Shown here: in pieces, positions 27,025 through 37,026 of the stretch
Layout: each line of letters begins with the position of its first letter
Position numbering within the stretch: position 1 is the stretch's first letter
Source of the DNA: Actomonas aquatica
Lineage (GTDB): Bacteria > Verrucomicrobiota > Verrucomicrobiia > Opitutales > Opitutaceae
DNA: 64,000 bases
NCBI RefSeq assembly: GCF_019679435.2
Contig: NZ_CP139781.1
Span: 5,390,001-5,454,000, forward strand
Reading direction: 5' to 3'
The notes under the pieces: generated by a model
What the model was told of the DNA's origin: nothing
Databases searched by the model: none
The model's input: only the letters and a program-made list of their open reading frames with translations
Made by a program: the position numbers and the translations under genes

Positions 27025-28086
27025 TCAGGGGGAGCAGGGGAGTTCGAACCAGAACTCGGCGCCTTTGCCGGGGGCACTTTCGACGCCGACCTGTCCGTGG
27101 TGCTTGGCGATGATGCGGCGCACGATGCTCAGGCCGAGGCCGTGGCCTTTGGCGTGACGCATGGCGACATCGGTGAAGGCCGAGAACGCGGTGGCCTGCG
27201 CGGCGGCATCCATGCCCGGGCCGTGGTCGTGGACGGCGAAGCGGGCGTGGGTGCCGTTGGGCAGGGCGGCGGCTTTGATTTCGATGCGCGGGTCGGGCCC
27301 GCCGTATTTGGCGGCGTTGCTCAGGAGGTTGGTCCAGACGTGCACCAGCCAGGGAGCGAAACCGACGACCGCGGGCCAGCGGTCGGGCAGGGAGACGGTG
27401 GCGTTGGCCGGGCGCAGGACGTGTTCGACGCGCAGGAGGGCTTCGTTGACGAGTTCGGCGGAATCGATGGCTTCCGTGGTGATGCTTTCGCGGCGCAGGC
27501 CGGCGAGGAGCAGCATCTCATCGACGATGTTGACGAGGCGTTTGGCGGAGTCCTGCAGGGAGGTGAGGTTGTGGGCGACCTTCTCGTAATCCTGCTTCTG
27601 CATCATCATCTGCGCGAGTTCGATGCGGCCGGTGATCATGCCGAGAGGCGAACGCAGGTCGTGAGCGACGGTGTGGGCAAAGGCGTCGAGTTCATCCAGC
27701 AGCGCTTTTCTTTCGAGGCGGGCGTGGATGGAGTGCAGCAGTTCTTCGTTGGTGAAGGGTTTGGTGATGAAGTCGTCGGCGCCGAGGTCCATGCCGTGGC
27801 GCATGTTTTCACGCTCGGCGCGGGCGGTGACGACGATGACCGGGACGAGCTTCAACTCGTCGTGGGCGCGCAACCGCTCGATGACGTCGAACCCGCTCAT
27901 GCCGGGCATGGCGAGGTCGGTGATGATGAGGTCCGGCTTGAGGGTTTCCAGACGTGCAAAGCCGTCTTCACCGGACGTGGCGGTGATCACGACGTAGCCG
28001 TGTCTTTCGAGGATGGCGGCGGTGGAGCGTAGCACCGTGGTCTCGTCGTCGATGAGCAGAATTTGGGGGCGCTCGATTACATTCAT
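27025..28086 (-). CDS. REC-HisKA-HATPase hybrid regulator, paralogue 2
   Basis: A 353-residue near-duplicate of the protein at 23905-24966. The domain order is the same: receiver with D57, histidine box FAHTVAHDLRSPLG, HATPase with DHGPGMDAAAQ and GHGLGLSIVRRII. The nine visible differences are mostly conservative (for example T24A, A42G, R50K, N to T in the HNLNSLQDS segment) and spare all catalytic motifs, so both copies look functional. Receiver-first hybrids without a sensor domain are usually downstream relays. The upstream region is also duplicated. Confidence 0.92.
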   Translation of the reverse strand: MNVIERPQILLIDDETTVLRSTAAILERHGYVVITATSGEDGFARLETLKPDLIITDLAMPGMSGFDVIERLRAHDELKLVPVIVVTARAERENMRHGMDLGADDFITKPFTNEELLHSIHARLERKALLDELDAFAHTVAHDLRSPLGMITGRIELAQMMMQKQDYEKVAHNLTSLQDSAKRLVNIVDEMLLLAGLRRESITTEAIDSAELVNEALLRVEHVLRPANATVSLPDRWPAVVGFAPWLVHVWTNLLSNAAKYGGPDPRIEIKAAALPNGTHARFAVHDHGPGMDAAAQATAFSAFTDVAMRHAKGHGLGLSIVRRIIAKHHGQVGVESAPGKGAEFWFELPCSP

Positions 28087-28489
28087 AGGGCGTGGGTCTG
28101 CCGGGTCGGCAGGCGATGGGCTGCATGCGGCCAGCTGCAGGCAAGGCGGAGGGCAAGGCGGCGAGTCGAGGTCCGGAGACCTTACGGCAGATGGCCGTTC
28201 AATACAACCGGGGGATATTGCTAGACCCGGTATAGGGAGATGGCCGGGGTGGATGGAGATTGGTTCCGAGATGCCTACTCCGTCGCTCGATGAGCTATGG
28301 CGGACAGGGAAGCCACTCCACCGCAGTTTTTAACCACGGATGGACACGGATGGCTCCGCCTACCGGCTACGCACTGAAGTATTTATTCACCCAAGACGAT
28401 GAGCCGGTAGGCGATTCGCCATCCGTGTTTATCCGTGTCCATCCGTGGTTAAAAACAGTTCTGCCACTCGCTCACGCTCGTAGCTACGG
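28087..28489. repeat. duplicated leader, B palindrome, full repeat A, E fragment
   Basis: 28087-28250 matches 24967-25130. A B element lies at about 28277-28306, then a complete repeat A at 28323-28457 and an inverted E piece (CACTCGCTCACGCTCGTAGC) at about 28466. Confidence 0.75.
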
Positions 28490-28570
28490 GTGGGGTTGCG
28501 GAGTGGGGGGCGGTGCGCTAGGGCTGTGAGCTCACCCCGCTTTGTCGCCTCCTCAACCCCGTCTGCTGCC

Positions 28571-30151
28571 ATGTCGTTTGCTTTCCTGTCTCCCGTTTTT
28601 TGTCGGCCCGTTGTGCTGGGCTTGTCTCTGCTGAACCTGGCCGGCGGCTCGCGGGCGGCGGAGGTCGACGTCGTGACTTACGAGCAGTTTGGGGCGGTGG
28701 GGGATGGGCTGACGGATGACCTGCCGGCGATCGTGGCGGCGCATGCCGAAGCCAACGCGACCGGGTTGCCGGTGCGGTCGGATCCGGAGGCGACTTACCA
28801 TCTGGGGCGGCAGGCTCTGACGGCGGTCATCGAAACCGATACCGACTGGAGCACGTCGCGGTTCATCATCGACGACAGCCAGGGCGTCGAGGACCACAAG
28901 CGGCCGCTCTTCGAAGTGCGGTCGTCGCTCGCGCCGGTGCCGTTGGCGATCGAGCGGTTGCGCGCGGGGCAGGAACGATTGGAGACGCCGGTGCCGCCGG
29001 AGTTCGATCTGTTGGTGTTTGTGGAGAATGCGGAGCAACGCCGCTATCTGCGCAAAGGCCTCAACGTCAATGCCGGCACCCCGCAGAACGAGGTCTTCAT
29101 TCTGCGACGGGACGGCTCCATCGAGGGCGCGATCGAATGGGACTACGATGTCATCACCCAAGTGGAGGCGCGGCCGATGGATCCGGAAACCCTGACGCTA
29201 AAGGGCGGCTATTTTGTCCATGTGGCCAATCGGATGAAGCAACCCGAAGGCTACAATTATTGGGCGCGTGGCATTCGTATTCAGCGTTCCAATACGGTGG
29301 TGGAGGGCGTTTCCTATGAGGTCGTGGGGGAGACGGACTTCGGGCATCCCTACATGGGTTTTCTGGAAGCCCAGAAGGTGGCGAACATCACCTTGCGCGA
29401 CTGCCGCATCGAACCGCACAAGTTTTACTGGACCATCGGTTCGGCCGGGAAGCCGGTGCCGATGGGCACCTACGGTTACCGGGCGGACCGGGTGGTGAAC
29501 TACGCCCTGAGTGGCTGCCGCATGGGCGACATCCATGACCGTTCACGCTGGGGCGTGGCGGCGACGAACTTCATGAAGAATGTGTTGGTGGAGGACTGCG
29601 TGCTCTCGCGCATGGATGTGCACATGGGCGTCTCGGGGTATTACATCATCCGCAACTCCACGCTGGGTCACATGGGCATCAACGCGATCGGCCGTGGTCG
29701 CTTGGTGGTGGAGGGATCCACGGTGCACAGTGAGCGGCTGCTCAACTTTCGCCCGGATTACGGTGCGACGTGGGATGGTGATGTGGTGGTGCGCAACTCC
29801 CGCTGGGTGCCGCCGGCGTCGGAGCAGGGCGGTGGGGCGGTGGCCGTCTTCGGCGTGCGCAACGACGGCACGCACGATTTCGGTTATCAGAGCAGTATGC
29901 CGAGTGAGATCGTGATCGATGGGCTGACCATCGAGGACGCCGCGCTGCGGGAGCAGGGCACGGCGGTCTATCTCTTCGACGACCCGAGTGGTGCGCTCGA
30001 CCCGTCGCTGCCGCATCCGTATCGGCCGACGGAGCGGGTGGAGATCCACAAACTGGATACGACGAGCGGCCAGCCGGTGGAGGTGAGTGCTGACCCGCGA
30101 GTGGAAACAGCGGTTGGAATTGAGAATGGTGAATCCGCCGTCGCTCAATGA
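28571..30151 (+). CDS. secreted right-handed beta-helix (pectate-lyase superfamily) protein
   Basis: The 526-residue protein starts at 28571 with a signal peptide (hydrophobic LSPVFCRPVVLGLSLLNLA, cleavage near SRAAE). It then shows the pectate_lyase_3 opening YEQFGAVGDGLTDDLPAIVA, which marks tailspike/rhamnogalacturonase-like helices, and a series of beta-helix coils (NTVVEGVSYEVVGE; NITLRDCRIEPHKF; NVLVEDCVLSRMDVHMGVSG; LVVEGSTVHSERLL; IVIDGLTIEDAAL). It probably acts on or binds plant or algal polysaccharide; the catalytic residues cannot be named. Its last residues (ESAVAQ) and TGA stop are contributed by a B palindrome, so the C-terminus has been rewritten by the repeat. Confidence 0.88.
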   Translation: MSFAFLSPVFCRPVVLGLSLLNLAGGSRAAEVDVVTYEQFGAVGDGLTDDLPAIVAAHAEANATGLPVRSDPEATYHLGRQALTAVIETDTDWSTSRFIIDDSQGVEDHKRPLFEVRSSLAPVPLAIERLRAGQERLETPVPPEFDLLVFVENAEQRRYLRKGLNVNAGTPQNEVFILRRDGSIEGAIEWDYDVITQVEARPMDPETLTLKGGYFVHVANRMKQPEGYNYWARGIRIQRSNTVVEGVSYEVVGETDFGHPYMGFLEAQKVANITLRDCRIEPHKFYWTIGSAGKPVPMGTYGYRADRVVNYALSGCRMGDIHDRSRWGVAATNFMKNVLVEDCVLSRMDVHMGVSGYYIIRNSTLGHMGINAIGRGRLVVEGSTVHSERLLNFRPDYGATWDGDVVVRNSRWVPPASEQGGGAVAVFGVRNDGTHDFGYQSSMPSEIVIDGLTIEDAALREQGTAVYLFDDPSGALDPSLPHPYRPTERVEIHKLDTTSGQPVEVSADPRVETAVGIENGESAVAQ

Positions 30152-30458
30152 GCTATGGCGGACAGGGGAGTTTTTTAACCACAGATGAACACGGATAGAC
30201 ACAGATGGCGATTCACCTACCGGTTCTTCGTCTTGGCCAAATAACCCCTTCAGTGCGTAGCCGGTAGGCGAAGCTATCCGTGTTCATCCGTGGTTAAAAA
30301 CAGTCCTGCCTCTCGGTCTCGGTTACCTTCGTGGCCTCTGTGTGAACCTACGTCGGAGGGAGAGGTCGGCCCGGCGGTCCGACCCTACCTTGTTACCTGG
30401 CTTTGCGCTCTTTGCTGACTTGGTGTTTGAACTCCGTTGGCCGGGGATCTGGCGCGGG
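30152..30458. repeat. repeat A plus family J hairpin
   Basis: A full repeat A (30171-30301), inverted relative to the copy at 4506, is followed by GGTCGGCCCGGCGGTCCGAC (about 30365-30384), a small hairpin also found near 48677 and 51056. Confidence 0.8.
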
Positions 30459-31946
30459 TTAGGGCAGGGGGCGGAATTCGTTTTCGCTGGGGACGAGGCG
30501 GCTCACGATCATGATCGCGGCCCAGGCGAGGATGAAGCCGGGGACGATTTCGTAGATGCCCGGTCCGCCGAGGAAGGAGCTGTTCCAGTCCATCGCGATC
30601 CACACAATCACAGTCGCCGCACCGGTGAGCATACCCGCGACGGCACCGGAGCCGGACATCTTATCCCACGTGAGCGAGAGGATGATGAGCGGACCAAAGG
30701 CGGCACCGAAGCCGGCCCAGGCGTTGGAGACGAGGCCGAGCACTTTGGCGTTGGGGTCACCGGCCATGAGGGCGGCGGTGATACCGACGGCGAGCACGGC
30801 TACGCGACCCACAGTGACGAGCTGTTTCTCGCTGGCGTTTTTGTTCAGGAAGAGCCGGTAAAAATCTTCGGTGAGCGAGGAGGACGACACCAACAATTGA
30901 CTGGAGATGGTCGACATGATCGCGGCCAGCAGCGCCGCGTAGAGGAAGCCAGTGACGAGCGGATGGAAGAGCAGGTCGGCCAGGATGATGAAGATGGTTT
31001 CGGCGTCCTCGACGACGAGGCCGTTGCGGGCGGCGTAGGCGCGGCCGAAGATGCCGAGGCCGACGGCGCCGAGCAGCGAGACGACCATCCAGCTCATGCC
31101 GACGTTGCGGGCTTTGCTGACCTCGCCGACGGTGCGAATGGCCATGAAGCGCACGATGATGTGCGGTTGACCGAAGTAGCCGAGGCCCCAGGTGACGGCG
31201 GAGAGGAAACCGAAAAAGGTGAGGCCGTGGAAGAGACTGAGGAAGGTGGGATCGAGGTTGGTGAGACGCTCGTTGGCGGCGCCGACGCCGTCGCCTTGGC
31301 CAGTGGTGAGCACCACGATGGGCATGATGATGAGGGCGAGCATCATGATGCAGCCCTGCACGAAGTCGGTGAGGCTCACCGCGAGGAAGCCACCCACAAC
31401 GGTGTAGGTGAGCACGATGATGAGGGTGAACCAGACGCCGAAAGCGTAGTCGCTCATGCTGTCGAGGTTGATGAGGTCACCGAAGGCGCTGGCGAAGAGT
31501 TTGCCGCCGGCGACGAGGCCGGACGCGGTGTAAACCACGAAGAAGATGACCACGATGAGCGCGGAGACCATGCGCAGCGACAGGGCGCGCGAAGGGAAAC
31601 GTTTGGCCAGAAAGTCAGGCACGGTGAGCGCGTTGTCGTAGCGCTCGGTTTGCTCGCGCAGGCGCGGCGCGACCACCACCCAATTGACCCAGGCACCGAC
31701 CAGCAGGCCGATGCCGATCCAGGCTTCCACGAGGCCGGATAGGAAGAGCGCGCCCGGCAAACCGAGCAGCAGCCAACCCGACATGTCGGAGGCGCCGGCG
31801 GAGAGCGCGGCGACGGCGGGCGACAGCTTGCGGCCGCCCAACATATATTCCTCGGAGGTCGCGGTGGACTTCTTCGCGGCGTAGAAGCCGATCGCGATCA
31901 TGAGGCCAAAATAGAGAAAGAGACTGATCCAAATACCAATGGGCAT
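30459..31946 (-). CDS. putP: sodium/proline symporter
   Basis: The 495-residue protein is a solute:sodium symporter of the PutP type, which imports proline with Na+ across the inner membrane. It has about 12-13 hydrophobic helices and PutP-like landmarks: YMLGGRKLSPAVAALSAGASDMSGWLLLG in helix 2, PRLREQTERYDNALTVPDFLAKRF in the following loop, and GYFGQPHIIVRFMAIRTV. Length matches the family (about 490-505 aa). The S-G-A-S-D-M-S-G-W segment is the sodium/substrate site region. It stands alone between repeats. Confidence 0.94.
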   Translation of the reverse strand: MPIGIWISLFLYFGLMIAIGFYAAKKSTATSEEYMLGGRKLSPAVAALSAGASDMSGWLLLGLPGALFLSGLVEAWIGIGLLVGAWVNWVVVAPRLREQTERYDNALTVPDFLAKRFPSRALSLRMVSALIVVIFFVVYTASGLVAGGKLFASAFGDLINLDSMSDYAFGVWFTLIIVLTYTVVGGFLAVSLTDFVQGCIMMLALIIMPIVVLTTGQGDGVGAANERLTNLDPTFLSLFHGLTFFGFLSAVTWGLGYFGQPHIIVRFMAIRTVGEVSKARNVGMSWMVVSLLGAVGLGIFGRAYAARNGLVVEDAETIFIILADLLFHPLVTGFLYAALLAAIMSTISSQLLVSSSSLTEDFYRLFLNKNASEKQLVTVGRVAVLAVGITAALMAGDPNAKVLGLVSNAWAGFGAAFGPLIILSLTWDKMSGSGAVAGMLTGAATVIVWIAMDWNSSFLGGPGIYEIVPGFILAWAAIMIVSRLVPSENEFRPLP

Positions 31947-32340
31947 GCTTAAATAATACGGGTCGGGAATTGCGTGAAAGGGGCCACCCTACACGAAGCG
32001 CACGCCGAGGGCAAAGGTTCAGGGGAAGCGGCGCCGAGAGGCATCCGCCGTCGCTCTTCGAGCTATGGCGAGACTGGGGGGGTAAACACCAAGGCAGCGA
32101 AGATCGCAAAGCTGTGAGGCAGGGCTGTTTTTTAACCACAGATGAACACGGATGGCTCCGCCTACCGGCTACGCACCGAAGTGGTTCCCTGGCCGGGACG
32201 ATGAGCCGGAAGGTGAATCGCCATCTGTGTCTATCTATGTTCATCTGTGGTTAATAAAACTGCCGCGGGCGGGTCGTCTCATTCACCCGCTCGCGCTCGT
32301 GGTTGCGGGGCTTGGGGGAACTCCTGGGCGGGGGCTAAGT
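31947..32340. repeat. repeat cluster upstream of the TetR operon
   Basis: A B palindrome lies at about 32043-32071, a C-like CACCAAGGCAGCGAAGATCG at about 32087, a repeat A at 32127-32260, and an inverted E piece at about 32280-32305. Confidence 0.75.
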
Positions 32341-32341
32341 A

Positions 32342-32370
32342 ACTTTACGAAATTGACAAAAACGTAAAGT
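32342..32370 (+). promoter_or_regulatory. inverted repeat over a TTGACA box, probable TetR operator
   Basis: ACTTTACG (32342-32349) and its exact inverse CGTAAAGT (32363-32370) bracket a consensus -35 TTGACA at 32353-32358. It lies 120 bp upstream of the TetR gene, so it probably serves autorepression. Confidence 0.6.
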
Positions 32371-32387
32371 GTGTAAAGGTATGAGGC

Positions 32388-32495
32388 ATGAAACCAAACC
32401 CGCCAACTACTCCGCTGATCGTCCGCGGTTCCTGCTTTGAGGGAGTGGCGACGCGTGCGGCAGTTGAGGTCCTGTCCGAGGAGGTGGGCGCATGA
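32388..32495 (+). CDS. possible 35-residue leader ORF coupled to the TetR gene
   Basis: The frame opens with ATG at 32388 shortly after the putative operator, encodes 35 residues (start MKPNPPTTPLIVRGSCFEGV), and ends TGA in an ATGA overlap with the TetR start at 32492. GAGGAGGTG within its 3' end would act as ribosome-binding site for the TetR gene. It matches no family I recognise. Confidence 0.4.
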   Translation: MKPNPPTTPLIVRGSCFEGVATRAAVEVLSEEVGA

Positions 32496-33088
32496 AATCC
32501 GAGTCGTCCGCTCCTGTGAATGCCCGCCGCCTCGAGATCATCGATGGCTGCATCCAGACCTTCATGCGCTATGGCTACAAAAAGACGTCGATGGATGATC
32601 TGGCCCGTTCCATCGGACTGTCGCGTCAGGCGCTGTATTTAAATTTCTCCGACAAGGCCACGCTGTTCAAAGCCACCGTCGGCCGCGTGATCGAACGGTT
32701 GCGCGAGGCCGGTCAGGAGGCATTGGGCAACGAAGCCGAGCCGATCGAAGCACGGCTGGGCCGGGCCTTCGACGAAGTGCATGGCCACTCGGTTGGATAC
32801 GATACACTCGACGAAATCCTCGAAACCTCGGTGCAGATGGTAGGCCCGGTTTTCGATGAGTTCGAAGTGACGTTCCAAGCCGACCTGGCCAAAGCACTGC
32901 AGGTGGCGGGCGTAGCCCGACGTTGGAAATCTCCCCGCGTCACCGCGGAGCTGTTGGCCGCGCAACTCTACGCCGCGTCCAAGGGCCACAAGCACCTCTC
33001 GTCCTCGGCGGAGGTTTATCGCGAGCGCATGCGCGGTGCCATCCACCTCGTTTGCCGCAGTCCCGAGCAATTACCGTCGACGGCCTGA
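32492..33088 (+). CDS. TetR/AcrR family transcriptional regulator
   Basis: A 198-residue repressor-type protein. An N-terminal helix-turn-helix spans residues about 12-60 (RLEIIDGCIQTFMRYGYKKT, then SMDDLARSIGLSRQALYLNFSDKATLF), the canonical TetR pattern. The ligand-binding C-terminal domain is family-specific and not recognisable. A strong GAGGAGG lies just before the ATG. It is upstream of, and probably co-transcribed with, an aldo/keto reductase gene, which suggests control of a detoxification or carbonyl-reducing function. The inverted repeat at 32342-32370 is the likely operator. Confidence 0.92.
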   Translation: MKSESSAPVNARRLEIIDGCIQTFMRYGYKKTSMDDLARSIGLSRQALYLNFSDKATLFKATVGRVIERLREAGQEALGNEAEPIEARLGRAFDEVHGHSVGYDTLDEILETSVQMVGPVFDEFEVTFQADLAKALQVAGVARRWKSPRVTAELLAAQLYAASKGHKHLSSSAEVYRERMRGAIHLVCRSPEQLPSTA

Positions 33089-33222
33089 ACCGTTCACGGT
33101 GCCAGCCGGTCGTTCTCTTTTCTCACCCGAACCCAATCACCCATCGGCGCCGCCCAACCAGTGGCCTGATCGCTCAATCAGCCTCGGGCCGCCCGATGGA
33201 AAATTTACGAAAGCACACCACC

Positions 33223-34089
<867 letters not shown>

Positions 34090-34108
34090 GCGCGTCGCCA
34101 CGCCAATC

Positions 34109-34141
34109 GCAGGGCCGGATCATCCTCCGGCCCTGCCGTTT
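34109..34141 (+). terminator. hairpin terminator after the aldo/keto reductase gene
   Basis: GCAGGGCCGG (34109-34118) and CCGGCCCTGC (34127-34136) form a perfect 10-bp stem followed by CGTTT. A second inverted repeat GGGAGAC...GTCTCCC at 34164-34195 follows. Confidence 0.65.
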
Positions 34142-34219
34142 CCCGACCCTCGTTTCCCATGTAGGGAGACACCGGATACAGTCCGGTCGTCTCCCGCCCA
34201 CCCGTAGTGGCCAGTTCCC

Positions 34220-35809
34220 ATGAAAACCCATCTCTGTTCCCGGATTGCATCCAAACTCGCGCCCCTGACGCTCGCCCTGACGACGACGCTCGCTTCGGCC
34301 GCCATTCCCGTCACCGGCGGGTTGGTCGAGGGCGTGTCACAGGACCACCTCACCGTCTACAAAGGCATCCCTTACGCCGCGCCGCCCGTGGGTGAGCTGC
34401 GCTGGAAAGCCCCGCAACCCGTCGTGCCCTGGGAGGGCGTGCTGGAGGCCGACGACTTCGGCCCGTCCGCTCCGCAGATCCCGTTTCCCAGCACCTCCAG
34501 CATGAACAACGACGTCGGTCGCATGGCCGAGGACTGCCTCTACCTCAACGTCTGGACGCCGGCTGAAACCGCCGACGCCAAGCTGCCGGTGATGGTCTGG
34601 ATTCACGGCGGCGGTTTCGCCATCGGCGCGCCCAACCTGCCGAGCTATGATGGCACCCGCCTCGCCAACAAAGGTGTCGTCGTGGTGAGCATGGCTTACC
34701 GCATCGGTCCCCTCGGTTTCCTGGCGCTGCCGGAACTGAGCGCGGAAAACCCCGACGGCGTGTCGGGCAACTACGGTCTGCTCGATCAGATTGCGGCCCT
34801 GCGATGGGTGCAGGACAACATCGCGGCCTTTGGCGGTGACCCCGACAACGTCACCATCTTCGGCGAGTCCGCCGGCGGCATCTCCGTGAGCATGCTGTGC
34901 GCTTCACCACTGACGAAGGGCCTCTTCCAGCGCGCCATCAGCGAGAGCGGCGGTTCCTTTTCGCCGGTGACTGACCAGCACGCCATGGGTGGTGTGCAGA
35001 CCCTGCGCGGAGCCGAAGCTTTCGGTGTCGCCTACGGCGAGCGCCTCGGCGCGACCTCCTTGGCCGAGCTGCGGGCGCTCTCGCCGGAAGCGTTGCTCAA
35101 GGACAACCAAACCATGGCGATGGGCGGCTTCTGGCCCATCTGCGACGGCCAGGTCATCGTGGGCGATCAGTATGAGTTGTATCAGAATGGTGACTACAAT
35201 GACGTCGACGTGCTCATCGGCACCAACTCCGACGAAGGCGCGCTCTTCGTGCGCGGCGTCGGCGTGAAGGAACACGTGGGCATGGTCCGCGCCCGCTGGG
35301 GCGACCTCGCCGACGAGGCCCTCGAGGTGTATCCGGCGACGGATGACGCCACCGCGCTGCAGTCCGTCCGCAACGTGTTTCGCGACACCGCCTTTGCCTG
35401 GCCGACCTGGGCCTGGGCCCGCCTCCAGCAGCAGACCGGCCTGTCCAACGTCTACGTCTACTTCTTCGACCAACCGCAACCCGCACGCAAAGTGGGTAAG
35501 TCCCTGCCGGGCGCGGCGCACGCCGACGAGATCAACTACGTCTTCGGCTGGGTCGATGAGAACTTCAACTTCGACTACACCGACTCCGATCGGGCGCTGT
35601 CCGACCTCATGATGGACTACTGGGTGAACTTCGCCCGCACCGGCAATCCCAACGCCGAGGGCCTGCCGCAGTGGGACACCTTCACGCCCGACAGCGCGAC
35701 GTCCGTCATGCACCTGCGCGGCACCGAATCGGCCCGCGGCCCGGTCATGAACCTGCCGCAGCTGCAATTCGTTGAGCGCGCCAACGCCGTGCTGCGCGAC
35801 GCGCAGTAA
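34220..35809 (+). CDS. secreted type-B carboxylesterase
   Basis: The 529-residue protein belongs to the carboxylesterase/para-nitrobenzyl esterase family and hydrolyses carboxylic esters. It has a signal peptide (MKTHLCSRIASKLAPLTLAL, cleavage near ASA), GIPYAAPPVGELRW and EDCLYLNVWTP early in the fold, oxyanion GGGF, the nucleophile elbow FGESAGGISV (Ser near residue 220), the acidic residue in GTNSDEGALF (near residue 340), and the catalytic His in GAAHADEINYVFG. All triad positions are visible. It begins 130 bp after the aldo/keto reductase gene, with terminator-like hairpins between, so it is probably a separate unit. Confidence 0.94.
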   Translation: MKTHLCSRIASKLAPLTLALTTTLASAAIPVTGGLVEGVSQDHLTVYKGIPYAAPPVGELRWKAPQPVVPWEGVLEADDFGPSAPQIPFPSTSSMNNDVGRMAEDCLYLNVWTPAETADAKLPVMVWIHGGGFAIGAPNLPSYDGTRLANKGVVVVSMAYRIGPLGFLALPELSAENPDGVSGNYGLLDQIAALRWVQDNIAAFGGDPDNVTIFGESAGGISVSMLCASPLTKGLFQRAISESGGSFSPVTDQHAMGGVQTLRGAEAFGVAYGERLGATSLAELRALSPEALLKDNQTMAMGGFWPICDGQVIVGDQYELYQNGDYNDVDVLIGTNSDEGALFVRGVGVKEHVGMVRARWGDLADEALEVYPATDDATALQSVRNVFRDTAFAWPTWAWARLQQQTGLSNVYVYFFDQPQPARKVGKSLPGAAHADEINYVFGWVDENFNFDYTDSDRALSDLMMDYWVNFARTGNPNAEGLPQWDTFTPDSATSVMHLRGTESARGPVMNLPQLQFVERANAVLRDAQ

Positions 35810-35859
35810 CGCCACCGCATTCGCCACCACCACCGTCTCTGTCTCCTCATCTGATTCCC

Positions 35860-37026
35860 ATGGCCCGCTCACGTTCTCCTCGCCGCCGTTTCTTCTATCG
35901 TCTGTTGCGCGTGAGCGGAGCCGTGGGGCTCCTCGGCATCGTTGTCCTCCTTGTGCTTATGTTCTTCAGTGGATTTCCCCGCAATCTGGGCAAGGGGGCC
36001 CAAGGTGAACGGCTGGCCCGCATCCAGCAGTCACCGCAGTATCAGGACGGCGTGTTTCGGAACGAGGAGCCCACGAGTCTGTTCACCGGCGACAAAGGTC
36101 GGATGGCCGTGATGTGGGAGTTCATGTTTGGCCCCAAGACGCAGCGCAAACCCGGCACGCCGCTGCCGGTGGTGGCGACCGACCTGCAGGGCTTGCCCGC
36201 CGATCGCGACACCTTGGTGTGGCTGGGCCACTCGTCCTTTTATTTTCAATTCCAGGGGCACCGCATCCTGATCGATCCGGTGCTGGGCGACTACGCCGCG
36301 CCGCTGTCGCCATTTAACCGCGCGTTTAAAGGGCCGTATCCGTTTCCGCCCGAATCGATTCCGGCGGTGGATTTCCTGCTCATCACGCACGACCACTACG
36401 ATCACCTCGATTACCAGACCCTGCGCGCGATTCGCGAGCGGGTGGGGCGGGTGATTGTGCCGCTGGGCGTAGGCGCGCACCTGGAGCATTGGGGCTTCGA
36501 CCCCGCGCAGATTCGGGAGGTGGACTGGCACGACACGGTATCGCTCGCGGCCGATCTCACGCTGCACGCGTTGCCGGCGCGCCACTTCTCGGGACGCGGA
36601 CTGGGCAGCAACAAAACGCTCTGGGTGTCCTACCTCTTCGAAGGCGCGGCGCGGAAGGTCTACTTCAGCGGCGACAGCGGTTACGACGGACACTTCAAGA
36701 AGATCGGCGAACGTTTTGGAGGGGTCGATCTGGCCATCATGGAAGACGGCCAATACGACCCGAGTTGGGCGCAGATTCACATGCTGCCGCGCGAAGTCGC
36801 GCAGGCGTCTGTCGATCTGCAGGCGGCGGCGGTGATCCCGTGCCATGCCGGCCGCTTCACGCTGTCCAACCACAGTTGGGACGCGCCGTATCGCGACCTC
36901 GCGAAAGCGAGCGAAGCACTCGGCGTGAACCTGCTCACTCCGCGTATGGGTGAGGTCTATCACCTCGACGATCCCACGCCCGGCTTCGAGCCCTGGTGGG
37001 AATACGTTGGCGAAGGCGCGCGGTAA
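35860..37026 (+). CDS. metallo-beta-lactamase-fold hydrolase, membrane-anchored, NAPE-PLD-like
   Basis: The 388-residue protein has an N-terminal membrane anchor (basic RSRSPRRRFFYRL, then a helix GAVGLLGIVVLLVLMFFSGF) and an MBL-fold domain. Zinc ligands are in ITHDHYDHLD (the HxHxDH motif), in the SGDSGYDGHF aspartate, and in the histidines of LPARHFSGRG and PCHAGRFTLSNHSW. The WLGHSSFYFQFQGHRILIDPV opening is typical of the N-acyl-phosphatidylethanolamine phospholipase D/UlaG branch. It might act on lipids or cyclic esters; the substrate is unknown. It starts 50 bp after the carboxylesterase stop and may be in the same operon. Confidence 0.9.
   Translation: MARSRSPRRRFFYRLLRVSGAVGLLGIVVLLVLMFFSGFPRNLGKGAQGERLARIQQSPQYQDGVFRNEEPTSLFTGDKGRMAVMWEFMFGPKTQRKPGTPLPVVATDLQGLPADRDTLVWLGHSSFYFQFQGHRILIDPVLGDYAAPLSPFNRAFKGPYPFPPESIPAVDFLLITHDHYDHLDYQTLRAIRERVGRVIVPLGVGAHLEHWGFDPAQIREVDWHDTVSLAADLTLHALPARHFSGRGLGSNKTLWVSYLFEGAARKVYFSGDSGYDGHFKKIGERFGGVDLAIMEDGQYDPSWAQIHMLPREVAQASVDLQAAAVIPCHAGRFTLSNHSWDAPYRDLAKASEALGVNLLTPRMGEVYHLDDPTPGFEPWWEYVGEGAR

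Noticed and set aside
30342..31742. 466-codon plus-strand frame opposite putP
   Set aside because: Mirror of a strongly supported transporter; acidic and His-rich repetitive sequence.
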